Both the position numbers and the translations under genes were made by a program. A stretch of DNA of 64,000 nt from NCBI RefSeq assembly GCF_047496725.1, contig NW_027328673.1, positions 1 to 64,000 on the forward strand, written 5' to 3'. Positions within the stretch are counted from its first letter, which is position 1. Each line of letters opens with the position of its first letter. Below, in pieces: positions 11,038 through 22,737 of the stretch. The stretch is from Anoplolepis gracilipes. Taxonomy: Eukaryota; Arthropoda; Insecta; Hymenoptera; Formicidae. The notes under the pieces were generated by a model. That model saw only the letters and a program-made list of their open reading frames with translations. It did not search any database and was not told where the DNA came from.

Positions 11038-12164
11038 GTAAGCCACTTTGTATACTAAATTATATTTTATAAATTATATTTTTTTAAATTATATTATCCA
11101 AAAAATGTTGTTATTGTATTTAAAAATATCCAGAAACAATTTTAATCTAATTGATTCTATATGAGCTATCTAAATATAATAAATACAATTTAATAATACA
11201 ATACAATATAATTAAATACAAAAATAGATTGCGTTCTTCTCTCATCGTCTTTTACATAAAATTAAAAAAAAAATAGAGAATTGCAGTAACACCAACGGTT
11301 TATTTTGCGAGGAAGATGTGTATTTGAGGAAATATTTTATTAAACGAATCGTTTATAGAAATGTACAGTTATTTATACGAGAATAATGTTCACATCGGAT
11401 CCGTATCTCCCATAATAAACCAATGTTATAATCTTCCGAGTGCAGCGTTTTTTGAATTCAGTAAGAATTGTATCGGATTCGAATTTAGATTGCTTCATGT
11501 TAAAATCCGAATATACAAATGATAATAACTTTTTGTGTAAAAAAACTCGCGCATATATGATTCAAATTACTTTTTGTGATAAGAAGTTAATCCAGGTCCG
11601 ATGTGAAAAAAGTAGATACATATTTATATGGCATGTAATTTTTAAGTTATATACTGCATAGGCACGAAAAAGTGTTGATTAATATATATGTATATAATAA
11701 TAAATAATGTTAAATTATTACAGAAAATAACGATTCACTCTTTGAGAATTTCCGCAGTGGGCAATGGACATTTTTCGCGATTATTAGTATTTAATTACAT
11801 CTTTTTATTAGCACAACAAACTTTATCATAAGTAATCTTTGATTTATCAAAAATTATTGTAATCACATAGCAATTGGAAAAACTTTTTTGTATTTTGTAT
11901 TTTTTTACATTACATAAACAGAAAAAATGTTTGTTAATGGTTGTTGTTTCCATCATTTTCTTTCGATGTATTATCAGGAATATTCGATGGATCCAACTAG
12001 TTTAAAATAGTGACGATTGTATGTAAGAGAGTTTTTAATAAAATTACATACCTATTTTTATTATATTCTTATAAAAATTTTTTTAAATTAGTATGGTTAT
12101 GTTATTATTTAGTACGTTTATTTAAATGAGCTATCGATTATTTATTATTATGTATCTCTCCAGA
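11038..12164 (+). other. Intron sequence, AT-rich
   Basis: Starts at the GTAAGC donor. Low-complexity AT-rich DNA with no repeat or gene I can support, up to the palindrome that begins near 12165. Confidence 0.45.
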
Positions 12165-13495
12165 AAATAAATTATTTTGCTATTGTAAGAGCTTATTAAA
12201 AAAAAGAAATAGAGAACGTTTTCATTCGTTTATCAATCACTTGAATTAAATATTATGTATAAAAATGATCAAAAAACCAATATATAGGGTGTCTCATAAC
12301 TAACGAGCCAATGCTCGTGAGCAGGTAGAGTACAGGGAACTGAACAAAAAAGTATTTTCATTTTGCGATTTTCGCAATAATTATCAAAATATTAATTAAA
12401 AAAGATCGGCGAATAAGCGCGCGTTTCGCGCGGCTAGACCATGGGCCGTACGCTCTAGGCGTGCCGGTGGTGAGTGTCGCGCGGATTGTGTAGCAACGAA
12501 ATCTGCTCGCTCGTTGCTCATGCATAGGCCGGCTCTCTTCGCGCGACCATACATTTCGTTGCTACTAGAGACCCTCTAATAAGAGTCTCGCCATAAGGCA
12601 ATCTGGGCAAAATTCTGCGAGAGAGAAAGATATATATTCACTATCCTTCTCTCTCTTACCTAACCTAACCCTAACCTCTTTTAACGCGCTGACCGCTGAT
12701 GTTATAATGTTTGTGATAGTAGTTTATGTTTTCTCATGACATACATAAATATTATATATTTTAGGTTTTTATAATGCTTGTGATAACAGTTTGTTTTCTC
12801 ATGAAAATAAAGCAATTTATTATTTCATGTTTTATGTATTTATTTATTTATTTTTATTTTATTTTGTTAATTTTTATGCAATTAATAAGGATTAAATTTA
12901 ATTAAGGATTTTATTTAATTACTAAAAATTAAATATAAACAGTTTTTATTATATATATTATTTTGATGTTTAACATAAAATGATTATAATATTTAGTTCT
13001 AAAACGTTTATTTTTTATTTATGTTACTGAAATATAATGTTTATGCTAATAGTAAAGTTAATATAATTCAAATATGAGCGGGAATTGCCCAGATATAAAG
13101 GACCAATCAAAACTGGATATCATATGGCGAGACTCTTATTAGAGGGTCTCTAGTTGCTACGCGACTTGCGCGACACTAGTCGCCGGTACACCTAAAGCGT
13201 ATGGCCCATGGTCTAGCCGCGCGAAACGCGCGCTTATTCGCCGATCTTTTTTAATTAATATTTTGATAATTATTGCGAAAATCGCAAAATGTCCTAATAC
13301 TTTTGTGTTCAGTTCACTGTACTCTACTTGCTTACGAGCGTTGGCTCGTTAGTTATGAGACACCCTATATATTGGTTTTTTTATCATTTTTATACATAAT
13401 ATTTAATTCAAGTGATTGATAAACGAATGAAAACGAAAATATTCTCTATTTCTTTTTAATAAGCTCTTACAATAGCAAAATAATTTATTACGATA
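12165..13495. mobile_element. 1.3-kb palindrome containing a TATAGGGTGTC-ended element
   Basis: The core runs from TATAGGGTGTCTCATAACTA (about 12283) to its inverse ending at about 13370. The arms pair inward to about 12600/13120 (CTCTAATAAGAGTCTCGCC). Pairing also continues outward past the terminal motif to about 12165 and 13495, including TATACATAATATTTAATTCA and a segment near GCTCTTACAATAGCAAAATA. Inner arms have GATCGGCGAATAAGCGCGCG, as in the 3.7- and 45.4-kb elements. No gene. It lies in the second visible intron of the channel gene. Confidence 0.75.
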
Positions 13496-13624
13496 TTTTG
13501 AGGAAAACCGGGAAAAAGAATAACCTGAAAAAGGGAGAATAGGAAAAAATCTAAAGGATGAATCGTTGTTTAAAACAACATATTATTGAAATTATAAGTT
13601 TCTTCTACGGAGACCCTGTCGCAG

Positions 13625-13750
13625 GGTAAAAAGAAGCGGGAAGGCGGAGCTACTACTGGTGCTACTACTGGAGCAAACGAAATCGTCACTTGCACCAATT
13701 GTGGACCTAATCCTTGCACGCACACGGCAACGAATGGTTGTACTGCCGAA
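13625..13750 (+). CDS. Cys-loop ligand-gated anion channel, Cys-rich loop exon, probable
   Basis: A 126-nt frame of 42 codons lies between CCTGTCGCAG and GAA|GTAAGT, a consensus donor, phase 0 at both ends. It begins with a basic patch (GKKKREGG), then a small-residue ATTGATTGA stretch, then EIVTCTNCGPNPCTHTATNG with four Cys in a CxxC-x4-C pattern plus one more. The surrounding DNA is AT-rich noncoding, so the codon pattern stands out. Joined in phase 0 to the exon at 34279 it would place this segment shortly before M4. My recollection is that Cys-rich segments of this kind occur in the M3-M4 loop of an insect pH- or ligand-gated chloride channel group, but I cannot verify it. Confidence 0.6.
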
Positions 13751-14096
13751 GTAAGTAAATCTACTACGCATTATATGCGCGTACTACTTATAGTAATAAC
13801 TCATTATTATATTATACATATTATAAGTATAAATATAAGGTGACCAGGCGTCCCGAATTGTGCGGGACAGTCCCGGGATTTGAGCTCTTTGTCCCGCATT
13901 AAAATTGTCCCGAAAAATGCTCTGGATTGGATCAAATTGTCCCGAAGAGAGAGAGATTTAACCTTTTTAATTTTTTAACATATTTTCACAATGATAAGTT
14001 ACTGTTTCCTTCAGATGACGCTATTGTTTTTTCATAGACAGCGCTAGTTCTCTAGCGTTAGTTACTGACTAGAATTTCATACTAGATGGTGCTCTT

Positions 14097-14195
14097 AGGC
14101 GCGTTCCGATATTCACTGCCAGTACTGAAAATCTATAGTGTACGTGACGTAAATTATAGATTTTCAGTACTGGCAGTGAATATCGGAACGCGCCT
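14097..14195. repeat. Perfect 41-nt inverted repeat (hairpin MITE)
   Basis: 14097-14137 and 14155-14195 are exact reverse complements (AGGCGCGTTCCGATATTCAC at the outer end), with a 17-nt loop GTGTACGTGACGTAAAT. It is inserted between the hAT terminus and its transposase. Confidence 0.9.
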
Positions 14196-14387
14196 CTTGT
14201 CTCTTGTTATTACTGGTAACTGACACCAAAGCTATTTGTCTTGTTATGAGTTTGGGACTTAACTTTAGTGTTTAAGTCCTAAATCTTAAGCTAAAATTAT
14301 TTTATTTTTATTATATTTAGTGTTGTACAACAAAATGTATTCATTTTTAATGTTAATTAAAATAAATTCTAAATAAAAAAAAATAAT

Positions 14388-16282
14388 TTCAGATAGCTAT
14401 GTTGAAGAAACAACTCTGTACGTTTACAGATGAATTAAAAAAACAAATTTATTTTTATAACAAAAATCAAACTTGAAAACAACGTTCACTGTGATATTTG
14501 TAATAGTGACTTTTCAATTGGGTCAGGCGGTAAAAATGACATCAAGAGACATATTTCGTCGAATAAACACAAACGAGCATTATTAGTTGCAACTTCTTTA
14601 ACAAAATTAAGTAGTTATTTTCGTAAAATTGTATTCGGATCTAAAGAAAAAGAATTAGCAATTGCCGAGGCAGTCTTTGCGTATCATACTATAACTCATA
14701 ATCAAACATTTAGATCAATGGATTATACATCTAAACTTATTCGTACATTATTCGACCAAAAGTTTACTTGCACTCGTACAAAAACTGAAGCAATTATAAA
14801 AAATGTATTTGTATCTTATATGTATAATTGATAAACTTTTGGAAACTTTGAAAAATATTGATAATGAATTGATTTTATAACAATATTTATGGATGCATCA
14901 AATCATAAAGAAATTAAATTATTTCCGTCATTAATTCCTTTTTTTGATTATAAACTAGGGATACAAATAAACTTTTAGAATTTGTATCTCTTACAGAAGA
15001 AAATTCTGAGATAATTGTTCAATTATCGAAATATTAAAGAAAAATAATTTAGAGAATAAAGTTGTAGCATTTTGTGCTGATAATGCAAATACAAACTTTG
15101 GTGGTCTTCTTAGAAAAGGAACAAATAATGTATATAATAAGCTAAAGAACTATCTTAAAAAGCCAATTATTAGTGTAGGATATGTTGCACATATATTGCA
15201 CAATACTATTCAGTCAGCTGCAGATCAACTTTCTATTAATATTAAGGGCATTATAATCAAACTTTATAGTTATTTTTATATATTTACGATAAAGGTAGAG
15301 TTATTAAAAGAATTCTGGGATGCAGAATACATGCGCTTGCTAGGATACAGTAAGACTAGATGGTTGGTATTAATGCCCGCGATAGAAAGAGTTTTAAAAT
15401 TGTATTCTCCTTTAAAATCATATTTCTTGTCCATCGACAACTGTCCAAAGATTCTGCAAAATTTTTTCGAAGATGATAGTTCAGAAGTATGGTTGTATTT
15501 CATGCATAGTCAGGCAGCAATATTTCACAGTACAGTGACGAGTATTGAAGGCGATAAAACTACTATTTTAAGATTGTGGCAGAAATAGAAAATTTAAAAT
15601 ACAAATTAAGAGAAAAAATCGATATGCAGTTTCTACTACTGTACGCAATCAGTTAAAAAATTTAGAAGAGAATGATTGGTCCAAAACAGATTCCTTCAAA
15701 TCCAATGTCAAAAGTTTTTATGAAAAATGTATTCAATATTTAGAACTTCACTTATCACAATTTGAACACATTGTGATTGTTTTAAATGGATTAATCTTAA
15801 AAGCGATATTAATTGGCTAAACATGCAAAATAGTTTTCAATACATTTCAAAATTTGATGATCAAATGGAGCTATTACATGCTGAAAAGGTAAAAATGAAA
15901 CTTTTTAATGAGGTAACATACGTAAAAAAATATATATATAGTACAAAAATAAATGTTTGGAATGGACAAAAAATACCAATTGATGCAAGATAGATAGAAA
16001 TATTTAATCACTTTGATACTAACCACGTACTATTCAGGATTATTAAGAAGATAGTAGAATTTGCATTATGTTTACCAGATACCAATGCTGCAACGAAAAG
16101 AGTTTTTTTCGTTGGTGAATCAGTTTTGGGCCTCAGAAAAAACGCAGCTGAGCATAGAAACGTTAAAAGCTATATTACAAGTAAAGTATAATTTTTCCAA
16201 TTCTTGCAAAGATTTTTATAAAAATATTTCAAGTAATGACGATTTATTAAAAAAAATTCATTCTGCGGAAAAGAACATATAA
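14388..16282 (+). pseudogene. hAT transposase pseudogene
   Basis: In several frames the sequence encodes, in order: a BED-like finger (CDICNSDFSIGSGG then HISSNKHKRA, about 14490-14580); a segment with AYHTITHNQTFRSMD; the first acidic block MDASNHKEIKLFPSLIPFF (about 14890); CADNANTNFGGLLRKG (about 15075); AHILHNTIQSAADQL (about 15190); and the C-terminal dimerisation block FALCLPDTNAATKRVF with QLSIETLKAILQVKYNF (about 16050-16200). Order and motifs match hAT transposases. At least five frame breaks or stops separate the blocks, so it is inactive. Confidence 0.8.
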
Positions 16283-16431
16283 ATAATAAATACGTATAAA
16301 TAATAAAAAATTATTTATTTAATAATGTTATTTATCAATATAGTAATATTTATTTACAAAATTATTAAAATGTAAGCGTGCAATGTACAGCATACATAGT
16401 TATTTTTTTGCATTAAGCATTAAGAAATTAA

Positions 16432-17313
16432 TACCCATATTCATAGTCCTTTCTTATCTTAAGAGCGGAAGAAACCTCTATGGATTCTTTGAATATCCAA
16501 GGCCTTATTTCATAGATGGACCTCGAATCTTCCTTCTAAAAGGAAGGAATATTTTAGGGATTTTTATTAGTGATTTTTAGCAGCACCGTTTTAGGGTACC
16601 CGCAACTAATTTCAAATGTATGCAAACGTTATTAAATTTAATGATTATTTAATTAATCCTTAAACTGAACACGGGTCACATAGATTCGCCAGCACTTTGC
16701 ACTGAATGAACTGTAAATTATCCTTTCAGTTATAAGTCCCTTTTGACACAAACTTTTTTTGGATAAGTTTCCAACCTCGAGATTTTATTAATATTTTTTT
16801 AAAACAATAGATTAAAAATGGTACAGACACGAAAGATCCACTTGTTCAGTTTGAGGGTTAAATAAGAATTAATAATATTAATAATATTAATGATAATAAT
16901 TTATAATTATAATATTAATGATAATAATTTATAATTTATAAATATTAATTAATTAATAATTAATTTAATTTTAATCTATACTTTTGTTCTGAAATCCTTC
17001 TCAGAATTATTTAAAAATTCGTTGTCCATCATATGAATAGAAGGATTGAAAACTTTCAATTTGAATAACGCGCGATACCACAAAAATTGAAATGTGACAG
17101 CTACAGATGACAGCTAACTTTGAAAGATATATTTGGTTATACTTTGAGCATCATCTGCTAAAGAAAGTTGAATCTCTTCCTTAAGGAAGCTCGTAACCTT
17201 CCTTGAAATAAGAGAGTCAATAAGGTTTCTTGTTTGGTTAAGAAAGGATTATGAAACATGGAATGAGAAACAAGGAATCCTTATTCCTCAAGGAAGGACT
17301 ATGAATATGGGTA
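16432..17313. mobile_element. Non-coding MITE with TAA duplication (PIF/Harbinger type)
   Basis: Begins TACCCATATTCATAGTCCTT and ends with its inverse AAGGACTATGAATATGGGTA (with a short break), flanked by TAA on both sides (16429-16431 and 17314-17316). A TWA target is typical of PIF/Harbinger. The 882-bp interior has no coding sequence; subterminal CTTCCTTAAGGAAG-type palindromes lie near both ends. Confidence 0.7.
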
Positions 17314-17431
17314 TAAGACTGACGTTATGTTTAATTTTAATTTTGATTTTAAGTTTGATGTTTATTTCATCAAAAAAAAGTATTTAATTTTGTGATATTA
17401 ATTTTTATTAATTTATAAAAAATTAAGAAAC

Positions 17432-17520
17432 ACCCCCCTCTCTCTCACTCTCTCTCCCTCCCTTCCCCCTCTCTCTTCCCCTGCCCCTCTCTCACTCCCC
17501 CCCTCTCTCTCTCTCTCTCT
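17432..17520. repeat. CT-rich simple sequence
   Basis: An impure CT/CCCTCTC tract. Confidence 0.9.
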
Positions 17521-17644
17521 GAATGAGTGAAGACGTCTGAAACATCGCTTCATAAAAGTGCTAACCTTTAAATGGTTAAATAAGCAGGAAGAGTGATCAA
17601 AAGTTATTAAAATCATAGTTGCATAAACCAGGATTAATCATAAG

Positions 17645-17910
17645 TGTTATCGGGAGCGTCCGAAATGACCACGTTCGAAACAGCCACATTCGAAACGGCT
17701 ACGTTCGAAAGGGCCACGTTCGAAATTGCCACGGGAAATATTGAATAAAGTTCGATTTGACCACGTTCGTGATGGCCACGTTCGAAATGGCCACGTTCGA
17801 AATGGTCACGTTTGGAATGGCCATCGGAAATATTGAATAAAATTCAATTTGACCACGTTCGTAACGGCCACGTTCGAAATGGCCACGGTCCCGATTGACC
17901 ACGTTGATAT
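17645..17910. repeat. 15-bp minisatellite (GGCCACGTTCGAAAT)n
   Basis: About a dozen imperfect 15-bp units with consensus GGCCACGTTCGAAAT. A higher-order unit of about 91 bp is marked by GGAAATATTGAATAAA at about 17735 and 17826. The 15-bp period keeps a frame open for about 90 codons on the - strand, but I see no reason to call it a gene. Related units occur at 33450-33590 and near 33815. Confidence 0.85.
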
Positions 17911-17934
17911 TAATCACGTTAATATTGATGTACG

Positions 17935-18056
17935 TGCAATGTACGTTGCAAGACAAAACAAAGTTCACATGGGTTTGCAACTTTATACGCGAAGGACGAG
18001 GTGGGTGTGGGAGGAGGAGGGTCGGAGGCCTCCCCCTTGCATCCCCCCGCGCGCGC

Positions 18057-18088
<32 letters not shown>

Positions 18089-18115
18089 ATTTTAATCGCG
18101 GGTGTTACATTAATG
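17935..18115 (+). repeat. Dispersed repeat with GT tract
   Basis: GTTCACATGGGTTTGCAACTT (as 20-mer parts) and a following GGTGGGTG...GGAGG block recur at 26095-26190. The GT run followed by ATCGCGGGTGTTAC recurs in inverse near 48330-48360. Confidence 0.6.
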
Positions 18116-19380
18116 CGGAGGACATCAATCAGAATAAAGAAGAGAGAAAGACTCAACTATTAAATTCTGATTGAAAGTTCACAATGATCTTTTAAAATAA
18201 AAAAGAAAGAAATGCAAAATGAAAAAGTGTGTAAGCGTGTTAAGAAGTGGATTTAAATTCATTGGAAATGTTATTCGTGTTTAGTGGGCAGTACGCTTCG
18301 TCTGGCCGACGTTTTTGATACGGTCGTGAAAAATGGCGACTTGAGTTTACCTTTAGAATACCTTAGCTGGAGCTTTAAAAAATCTGTTGTGGCCGTTCGA
18401 GAGGGTGAGCCAATGGAAGTTAAAGCTTTGGTTTCGCTGACTCTAGCCGTGAGTTGAGTGATAAATTCATAGATGTTGTGATCAGGGTTCAACAGGGTTA
18501 GGTTAGGTTTCTTTCAGTAGCGTTAGTTACGCCTCCGAGTCTGCAAAATCTTCCGTGGTCAAATTGCACCGTCGGAGTGTTGTCGTTAATTTGTTAGACT
18601 TGAAACGTTAGTCCGGGTGGTTCACCGATAGACTTCCACTGTTCACTTTCACTGGGTGACAGATTAAAACAGACTGATGAAATCCGAGAGAGAGCTTGTG
18701 TTTCTCTTTTCCCAAAAACCCTTCTTTTATATAGTTTTTGGAGCATGATTATCGCTCATGTGACTCTGAATTATATTCATGTGATTCTGTATCATATTAT
18801 TCTTTATGCTCTCTACTGATAGATCTATCGGTTCCAATTAGAAACTCTTCTAACGTTGTCAGAAACCCTTTTCCTGTTTTCTGGTGCATTTGGAAGTCAT
18901 ATGAAAACTTGTTATCGTTTTTATTATTCAGGATGTTCATGGTTTTATGAGAAGACTTGGTATTAAATACGTTGGGTATAATTTTCCAATAGATTAGAGT
19001 CATACTGCCCTTTTCCGTTTTTTATGATAACAAGTTGTTATCGCGCGCTCGGTCGTTACCATGACTCCGCGAGAGTCGTTGAGGTTGTATGCCCTAGTGA
19101 GTGTCATAGTGTAGACGGTCAATCTTAAAGTTCCGAGGAAGGAAGGAATCGTGCAGTCGAGACGACGTAACATATATAAGGGATGGTTTCACTCCTTAGA
19201 ATCGTTTTTTGGCAGCAACTGAAAATTTCTAAATTCATCTATTTACTCTTCTACATGTGTGCAAAGTTTCATTAAAATTAGAATTTTTGGGTTTATGAGG
19301 TTTCCTTTATGAATATATAAAACATATATTAGAAGGCATATTATTACTTTATAAGATAGCTGATTATAGGATAAATTTTA
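18116..19380. other. Unassigned, moderately GC-rich
   Basis: 18230-19200 differs in composition from the AT-rich flanks and includes a GGGTTAGGTTAGG run near 18495. A 73-codon - strand frame at 18271-18492 has no motif I recognise. It may be an LTR or transcript leader; I cannot name it. Confidence 0.35.
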
Positions 19381-19960
19381 CAATATGAAAAAGGATTTGC
19401 TTTTCAGTTATTATACGTATCTTTCTATGTATTTGAATTGAAAATACATTACGCATTAAACGTACATTATATGTATTGAAAATGCATGTAGAACTGTATA
19501 ATGGTTCAAAAGAATAGAGGAGAATGATTATTTGTGGTTATAAAACTTATAAACAAAAGAGTTTCTGGATATATTTTTCGGGCAAGGATTAAATTGAGAT
19601 TTTACATTGAAACTTCCACGCAGTCCTGTCAGCTTTGATAGTTTTCACAGTTTCAAGTTTTGTTATATTTATTTATGTGAGAGGGTAAAGGCCCGTCCCT
19701 CCTACATAAATAAATATAACAAAACTTGAGAATGTGGAAACTATAAAGGCTGACAGTATTGTGTGTCGAAGTTTTAATGTAAAACTCTTAATTTAATCCA
19801 TGTCTGAAAAACATATTGAAAAACTTTTTTTTCTTTATAATTTTTACTTTATAGCCACAAATAATCATTTTCCTGTATTTTGTTAGATTATTATGTAGTC
19901 CCACATGGGTTTTCAATACATATAACCTGCAAAAGATGCGTGTAATAACTAAAACTTTTT
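19380..19960. mobile_element. Palindromic repeat
   Basis: Arms around 19514-19690 and 19700-19882 pair: AATGATTATTTGTGG outside, TTTTGTTATATTTATTTATG inside. Weaker pairing continues outward to TTATATGTATTGAAAA and its inverse. The short centre reads GAGAGGGTAAAGGCCCGTCC. No gene. Confidence 0.7.
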
Positions 19961-20055
19961 TGTTTATAACTTTCTAATAAACAATGAATGACGCTTAAAA
20001 TCTTCTACAGGGTACTCAAGACAGTGACCTTGACAACATATGTCAAGATCAACGT
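19955..20055 (+). repeat. Dispersed TGACCTTGACA...TGTCAAG module, copy 1
   Basis: Runs from TTTTTTGTTTATAACTTTCT through AAACAATGAATGACGCTTAA to TGACCTTGACAACATATGTC, the same order as copies at 25.6, 25.75, 39.1, 41.2 and 53.0 kb. Confidence 0.75.
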
Positions 20056-21199
20056 AATTAGCACAAGCTCTGTTATTTTAAATATTTAATATTTTTATTT
20101 ATAACTTTTTAAAAAAGACTTGCTTCTTCCTAATAACTTTGCTACATTTCATTTTTATAGTAGTTTTGTTTATATTTATAAAAAAAATTTGAATTTCCGC
20201 TGGGGTAACACTTATACACATTTACCATATTTTGTCAAAGGTAGATTATTTATAATGTTGATTCTTTTTCTTAATTGATTTTTTAAAAATACATCTTCTA
20301 ACCTTATAACGGTCCCTCCCGAGCGATCGCCGGACAACTCGGTCGGAATCAGGATTTGAGATAGAGCCGAGTCGTGACGCGAGATTCTGTGTTTGAAAGT
20401 CGTTTTATTGTATTGCAAGTGGTGTATACAAATAATATGTGTGTATGTGTGTGTATGTGCGCGCGTGGGCGTGTATGCGCGTGTGTGCGTGCGTGTGTGC
20501 GTGTGTGTATGTATCCATATCTTACCGCGGTGTGTGGGTAGTACGTTCGGTGTCGGTGTGTGTGCGCGTAGACTTATAATTAATTCGTTTCGTTTTATTT
20601 TACAATTACGGTGTATTTTGTTCACTGATGTTGTTACAGTTCTCGATGTCGGGTGATTGTGTCGATATATCGGTGAGCGGCGGTATCTATTTTCGGCTCG
20701 CTGTTTTTGCTCGACGCGTCACCGCAGCACGCATGTGTTTTTGTCAGCTGGCGCGTGCCGGTGTTTAATGTTTCGCGGTGCGTGTGTTTTGACAACTGTT
20801 TCGTACTCTCGTGATTACGAGCGGGACTTCCTGGACGATGGAGGATTCCTGGACGGAGGATCGTATACGGTGACGAGAACTTGTGACGAGTGACGGCGCA
20901 CTCTTCACCCCGTGAAGATTTTCCGGCATATTATGAACGGTGGGATTAGAACCGGTATTTGTACTGAAAATTCTCGGTGGAGACAGAGTACGCTCTACCA
21001 CGTTGTATATCCGGCTGGGGTATTTGATGGGGAAAGCGTGCCTGGTCGAGACGCTCGACGTTCTTTTCGGGAATAATCACGGTGTTTTGTGTCGGTTTGC
21101 TTTTTAAAAGCCAGTGTAGTTTGTCTACGTTCGGCGGAGCTCGACTCCCGGCGGTTCGGTATGTTGCGATGATAGTCGGAGACGATCAAGTGGGACTTA
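20056..21199. other. Unassigned; 20290-21199 GC-rich
   Basis: 20290-21199 is GC-rich with a GT/GC simple-sequence patch at 20435-20515. Short frames on both strands carry no recognised domain. It ends exactly at the insertion site of the next element. It resembles a retroelement leader or LTR in composition only. Confidence 0.3.
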
Positions 21200-21387
21200 C
21201 AAGGGGACCTTACGACGTGATACCAATCGATTTCAATGAAACTCATTGTAATGATAGGTCATCATGTCAAGTAGTATTGGGTAAAGAGAAAGGTAAAGAT
21301 GCACTTTTCAACCATTCGCAAGAAAATAGAAATTAAAAAATTTTGAGCGCTTTATAAACCTACGAAATAGAGCGTATTTTCGAAGAG

Positions 21388-21456
21388 CGCGTGGCACAGC
21401 GACAGCGCGTCAGACTCATACTGTCGACCTTGCTAGTTCGAGTCACAATGAGTAAA
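21388..21456 (+). other. Met-tRNA-like sequence in left arm
   Basis: Reads GCGTGGCACAGCGACAGCGC, then GTCAGACTCATACTGTCGAC and TTGCTAGTTCGAGTCACAAT. It has an A-box (TGGCACAGCGAC, 21392-21403), a CAT anticodon position and a B-box (AGTTCGAGTCA, 21435-21445) spaced as in elongator Met tRNA (GCGCGTCAGTCTCATAATC in standard insect forms). The stems are degraded, so it is a tRNA-derived relic and not a tRNA gene. Confidence 0.6.
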
Positions 21457-21875
21457 CATTTTTTTCCAAGTATATTTTTTTTAATAAAATGCAATCGTTA
21501 CACAAAATAAATACATATATATGAATTTAAACATTTTTTCGCATCAAGCAGCAATATATATCATTAATAAAAATTAATATCAAGTGGTTTATTCAGCAGA
21601 AAATCGCATATTAAATAAATAAATTTGCAGTAATAGGGTGAACTTTGACAACATGTGTCGCATACATTAGTAGGACGTAAATAAACCTCACTGTTGGTAT
21701 TATCAGTTTATAAAACCGAAGGAACAGCATGAAAAATATGAAATTTCATTTTGTTATATCTCCTAAACCAATCCCGTCCCCCATTTAATTCTTGCGGGGA
21801 ATTACTCAGAACAATTCCCCGAACAATATATGTAAGTAACAAGAAAATCGGAGAGGTGTTACCTTTTATGTATTT

Positions 21876-22360
21876 TTACCGAATTTTTATGCAATCTTCA
21901 CGAGATGCTATTTCACGTTTTTGCTCTATTAAAAACAAACAATTCTGCAGACGCTTGATAAAATTTTTCACCTGTCTATAAACATCACATGGTTGGCATA
22001 ATGGTGTGCACTTTGGAGGAATTACTTTAATGGTATACGTTCCTACACCGTCATCATCCAGAAAAATTTCGTCATACATTGTAGGATTTATTTGACTGCC
22101 CCACGAATCTATTAATAAGAGAAATTTCTTCTGTCTTACATATGATACTAACACTTCTTTTAAAAATTGAATATACAGATATGGTGTGAGTTTTCCGGAT
22201 TTCGAGAATGTTACTACACATTTGTATATATTTTGACAAATTCGTCGACAGCTTTTTTTACGTTAGGACCAAATACATCTGTTGCTTTTTGCAAACATAC
22301 AAATACACGCAATAATAATTTTCTTGAGATGATAACCGCAGATTATGCAGTATATGAATG
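21876..22360 (-). pseudogene. DDE transposase fragment
   Basis: On the - strand two joined frames give KKAVDEFVKIYTN (about 22260-22220), SGKLTPYLYIQFLKEVLVSY, then KKFLLLIDSWGSQINPTMYD, GTYTIKVIPPKCTPLCQPCD and a YRQVKNFIKRLQN segment. The pattern LLIDSWxxQ ... IPPKCTPLxQPxDV resembles the second half of the catalytic domain of pogo/CENP-B-like DDE transposases (IPPxTTxxLQPLDV); a proven family match is lacking. Upstream sequence is shifted and carries stops. It lies between the long inverted arms, consistent with being the element's own transposase. Confidence 0.6.
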
Positions 22361-22658
22361 ACTGATTTTATTGGTACTTTTCCGTTGTACAAGGACTGTT
22401 TTCGTCCCTTGCATAAACAGAGTTTTATCTAATCTGTATAGCTATTTTATAAACAAATTTTCTAGGTAAAAAATGCAAACAGAAAGATGCATTTTTGTAA
22501 TAATAATACATATATTTGTAATAGTAATTGATTAATTATAATAATAATTGACAGATTGCATTTTGTAATAATAATAAAAAAAGTTTAAATTTATATATAT
22601 GTATTTATTTTGTGTAACGATTGCATTTTATTTAAAAAAATATACTTTGAAATAAAAG

Positions 22659-22737
22659 TTTACTCATTGTGACTCGAATCAGCAAGGTCGACGGTACGAG
22701 TCTGACACGCTGCCGCTGCGCAACGCGTTCTTCGAAA
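22659..22737 (-). other. Met-tRNA-like sequence in right arm
   Basis: The inverse copy in the other arm: A-box-like TTGCGCAGCGGC (22712-22723, - strand), GTCAGACTCGTACCGTCGAC, B-box-like GATTCGAGTCA (22670-22680, - strand). The anticodon position reads CGT where the left arm has CAT. Confidence 0.55.

Larger units (their letters stand above)
13841..16330 (+). mobile_element. hAT-family DNA transposon, degenerate
   Basis: Left end near GGTGACCAGGCGTCCCG, followed by GTCCCGGGATTTGAGCTC; repeated GTCCCG motifs of this kind mark the ends of a known insect hAT group. The body encodes a BED-type zinc finger and hAT catalytic blocks (listed separately). No clear right inverted repeat was found after 16282, so the 3' end is probably lost. 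It lies in the 20.5-kb intron of the channel gene and carries a nested 99-bp hairpin at 14097-14195. Confidence 0.75.

Noticed and set aside
17699..17980. 93-codon - strand frame with repeated peptide
   Set aside because: It follows the 15-bp minisatellite, which stays open because its period is a multiple of three.
18271..18492. 73-codon - strand frame
   Set aside because: No recognised domain; kept only as part of an unassigned stretch.
21388..22737. Functional tRNA genes
   Set aside because: Anticodon and acceptor stems do not close and the two copies differ in the anticodon; called tRNA-like only.
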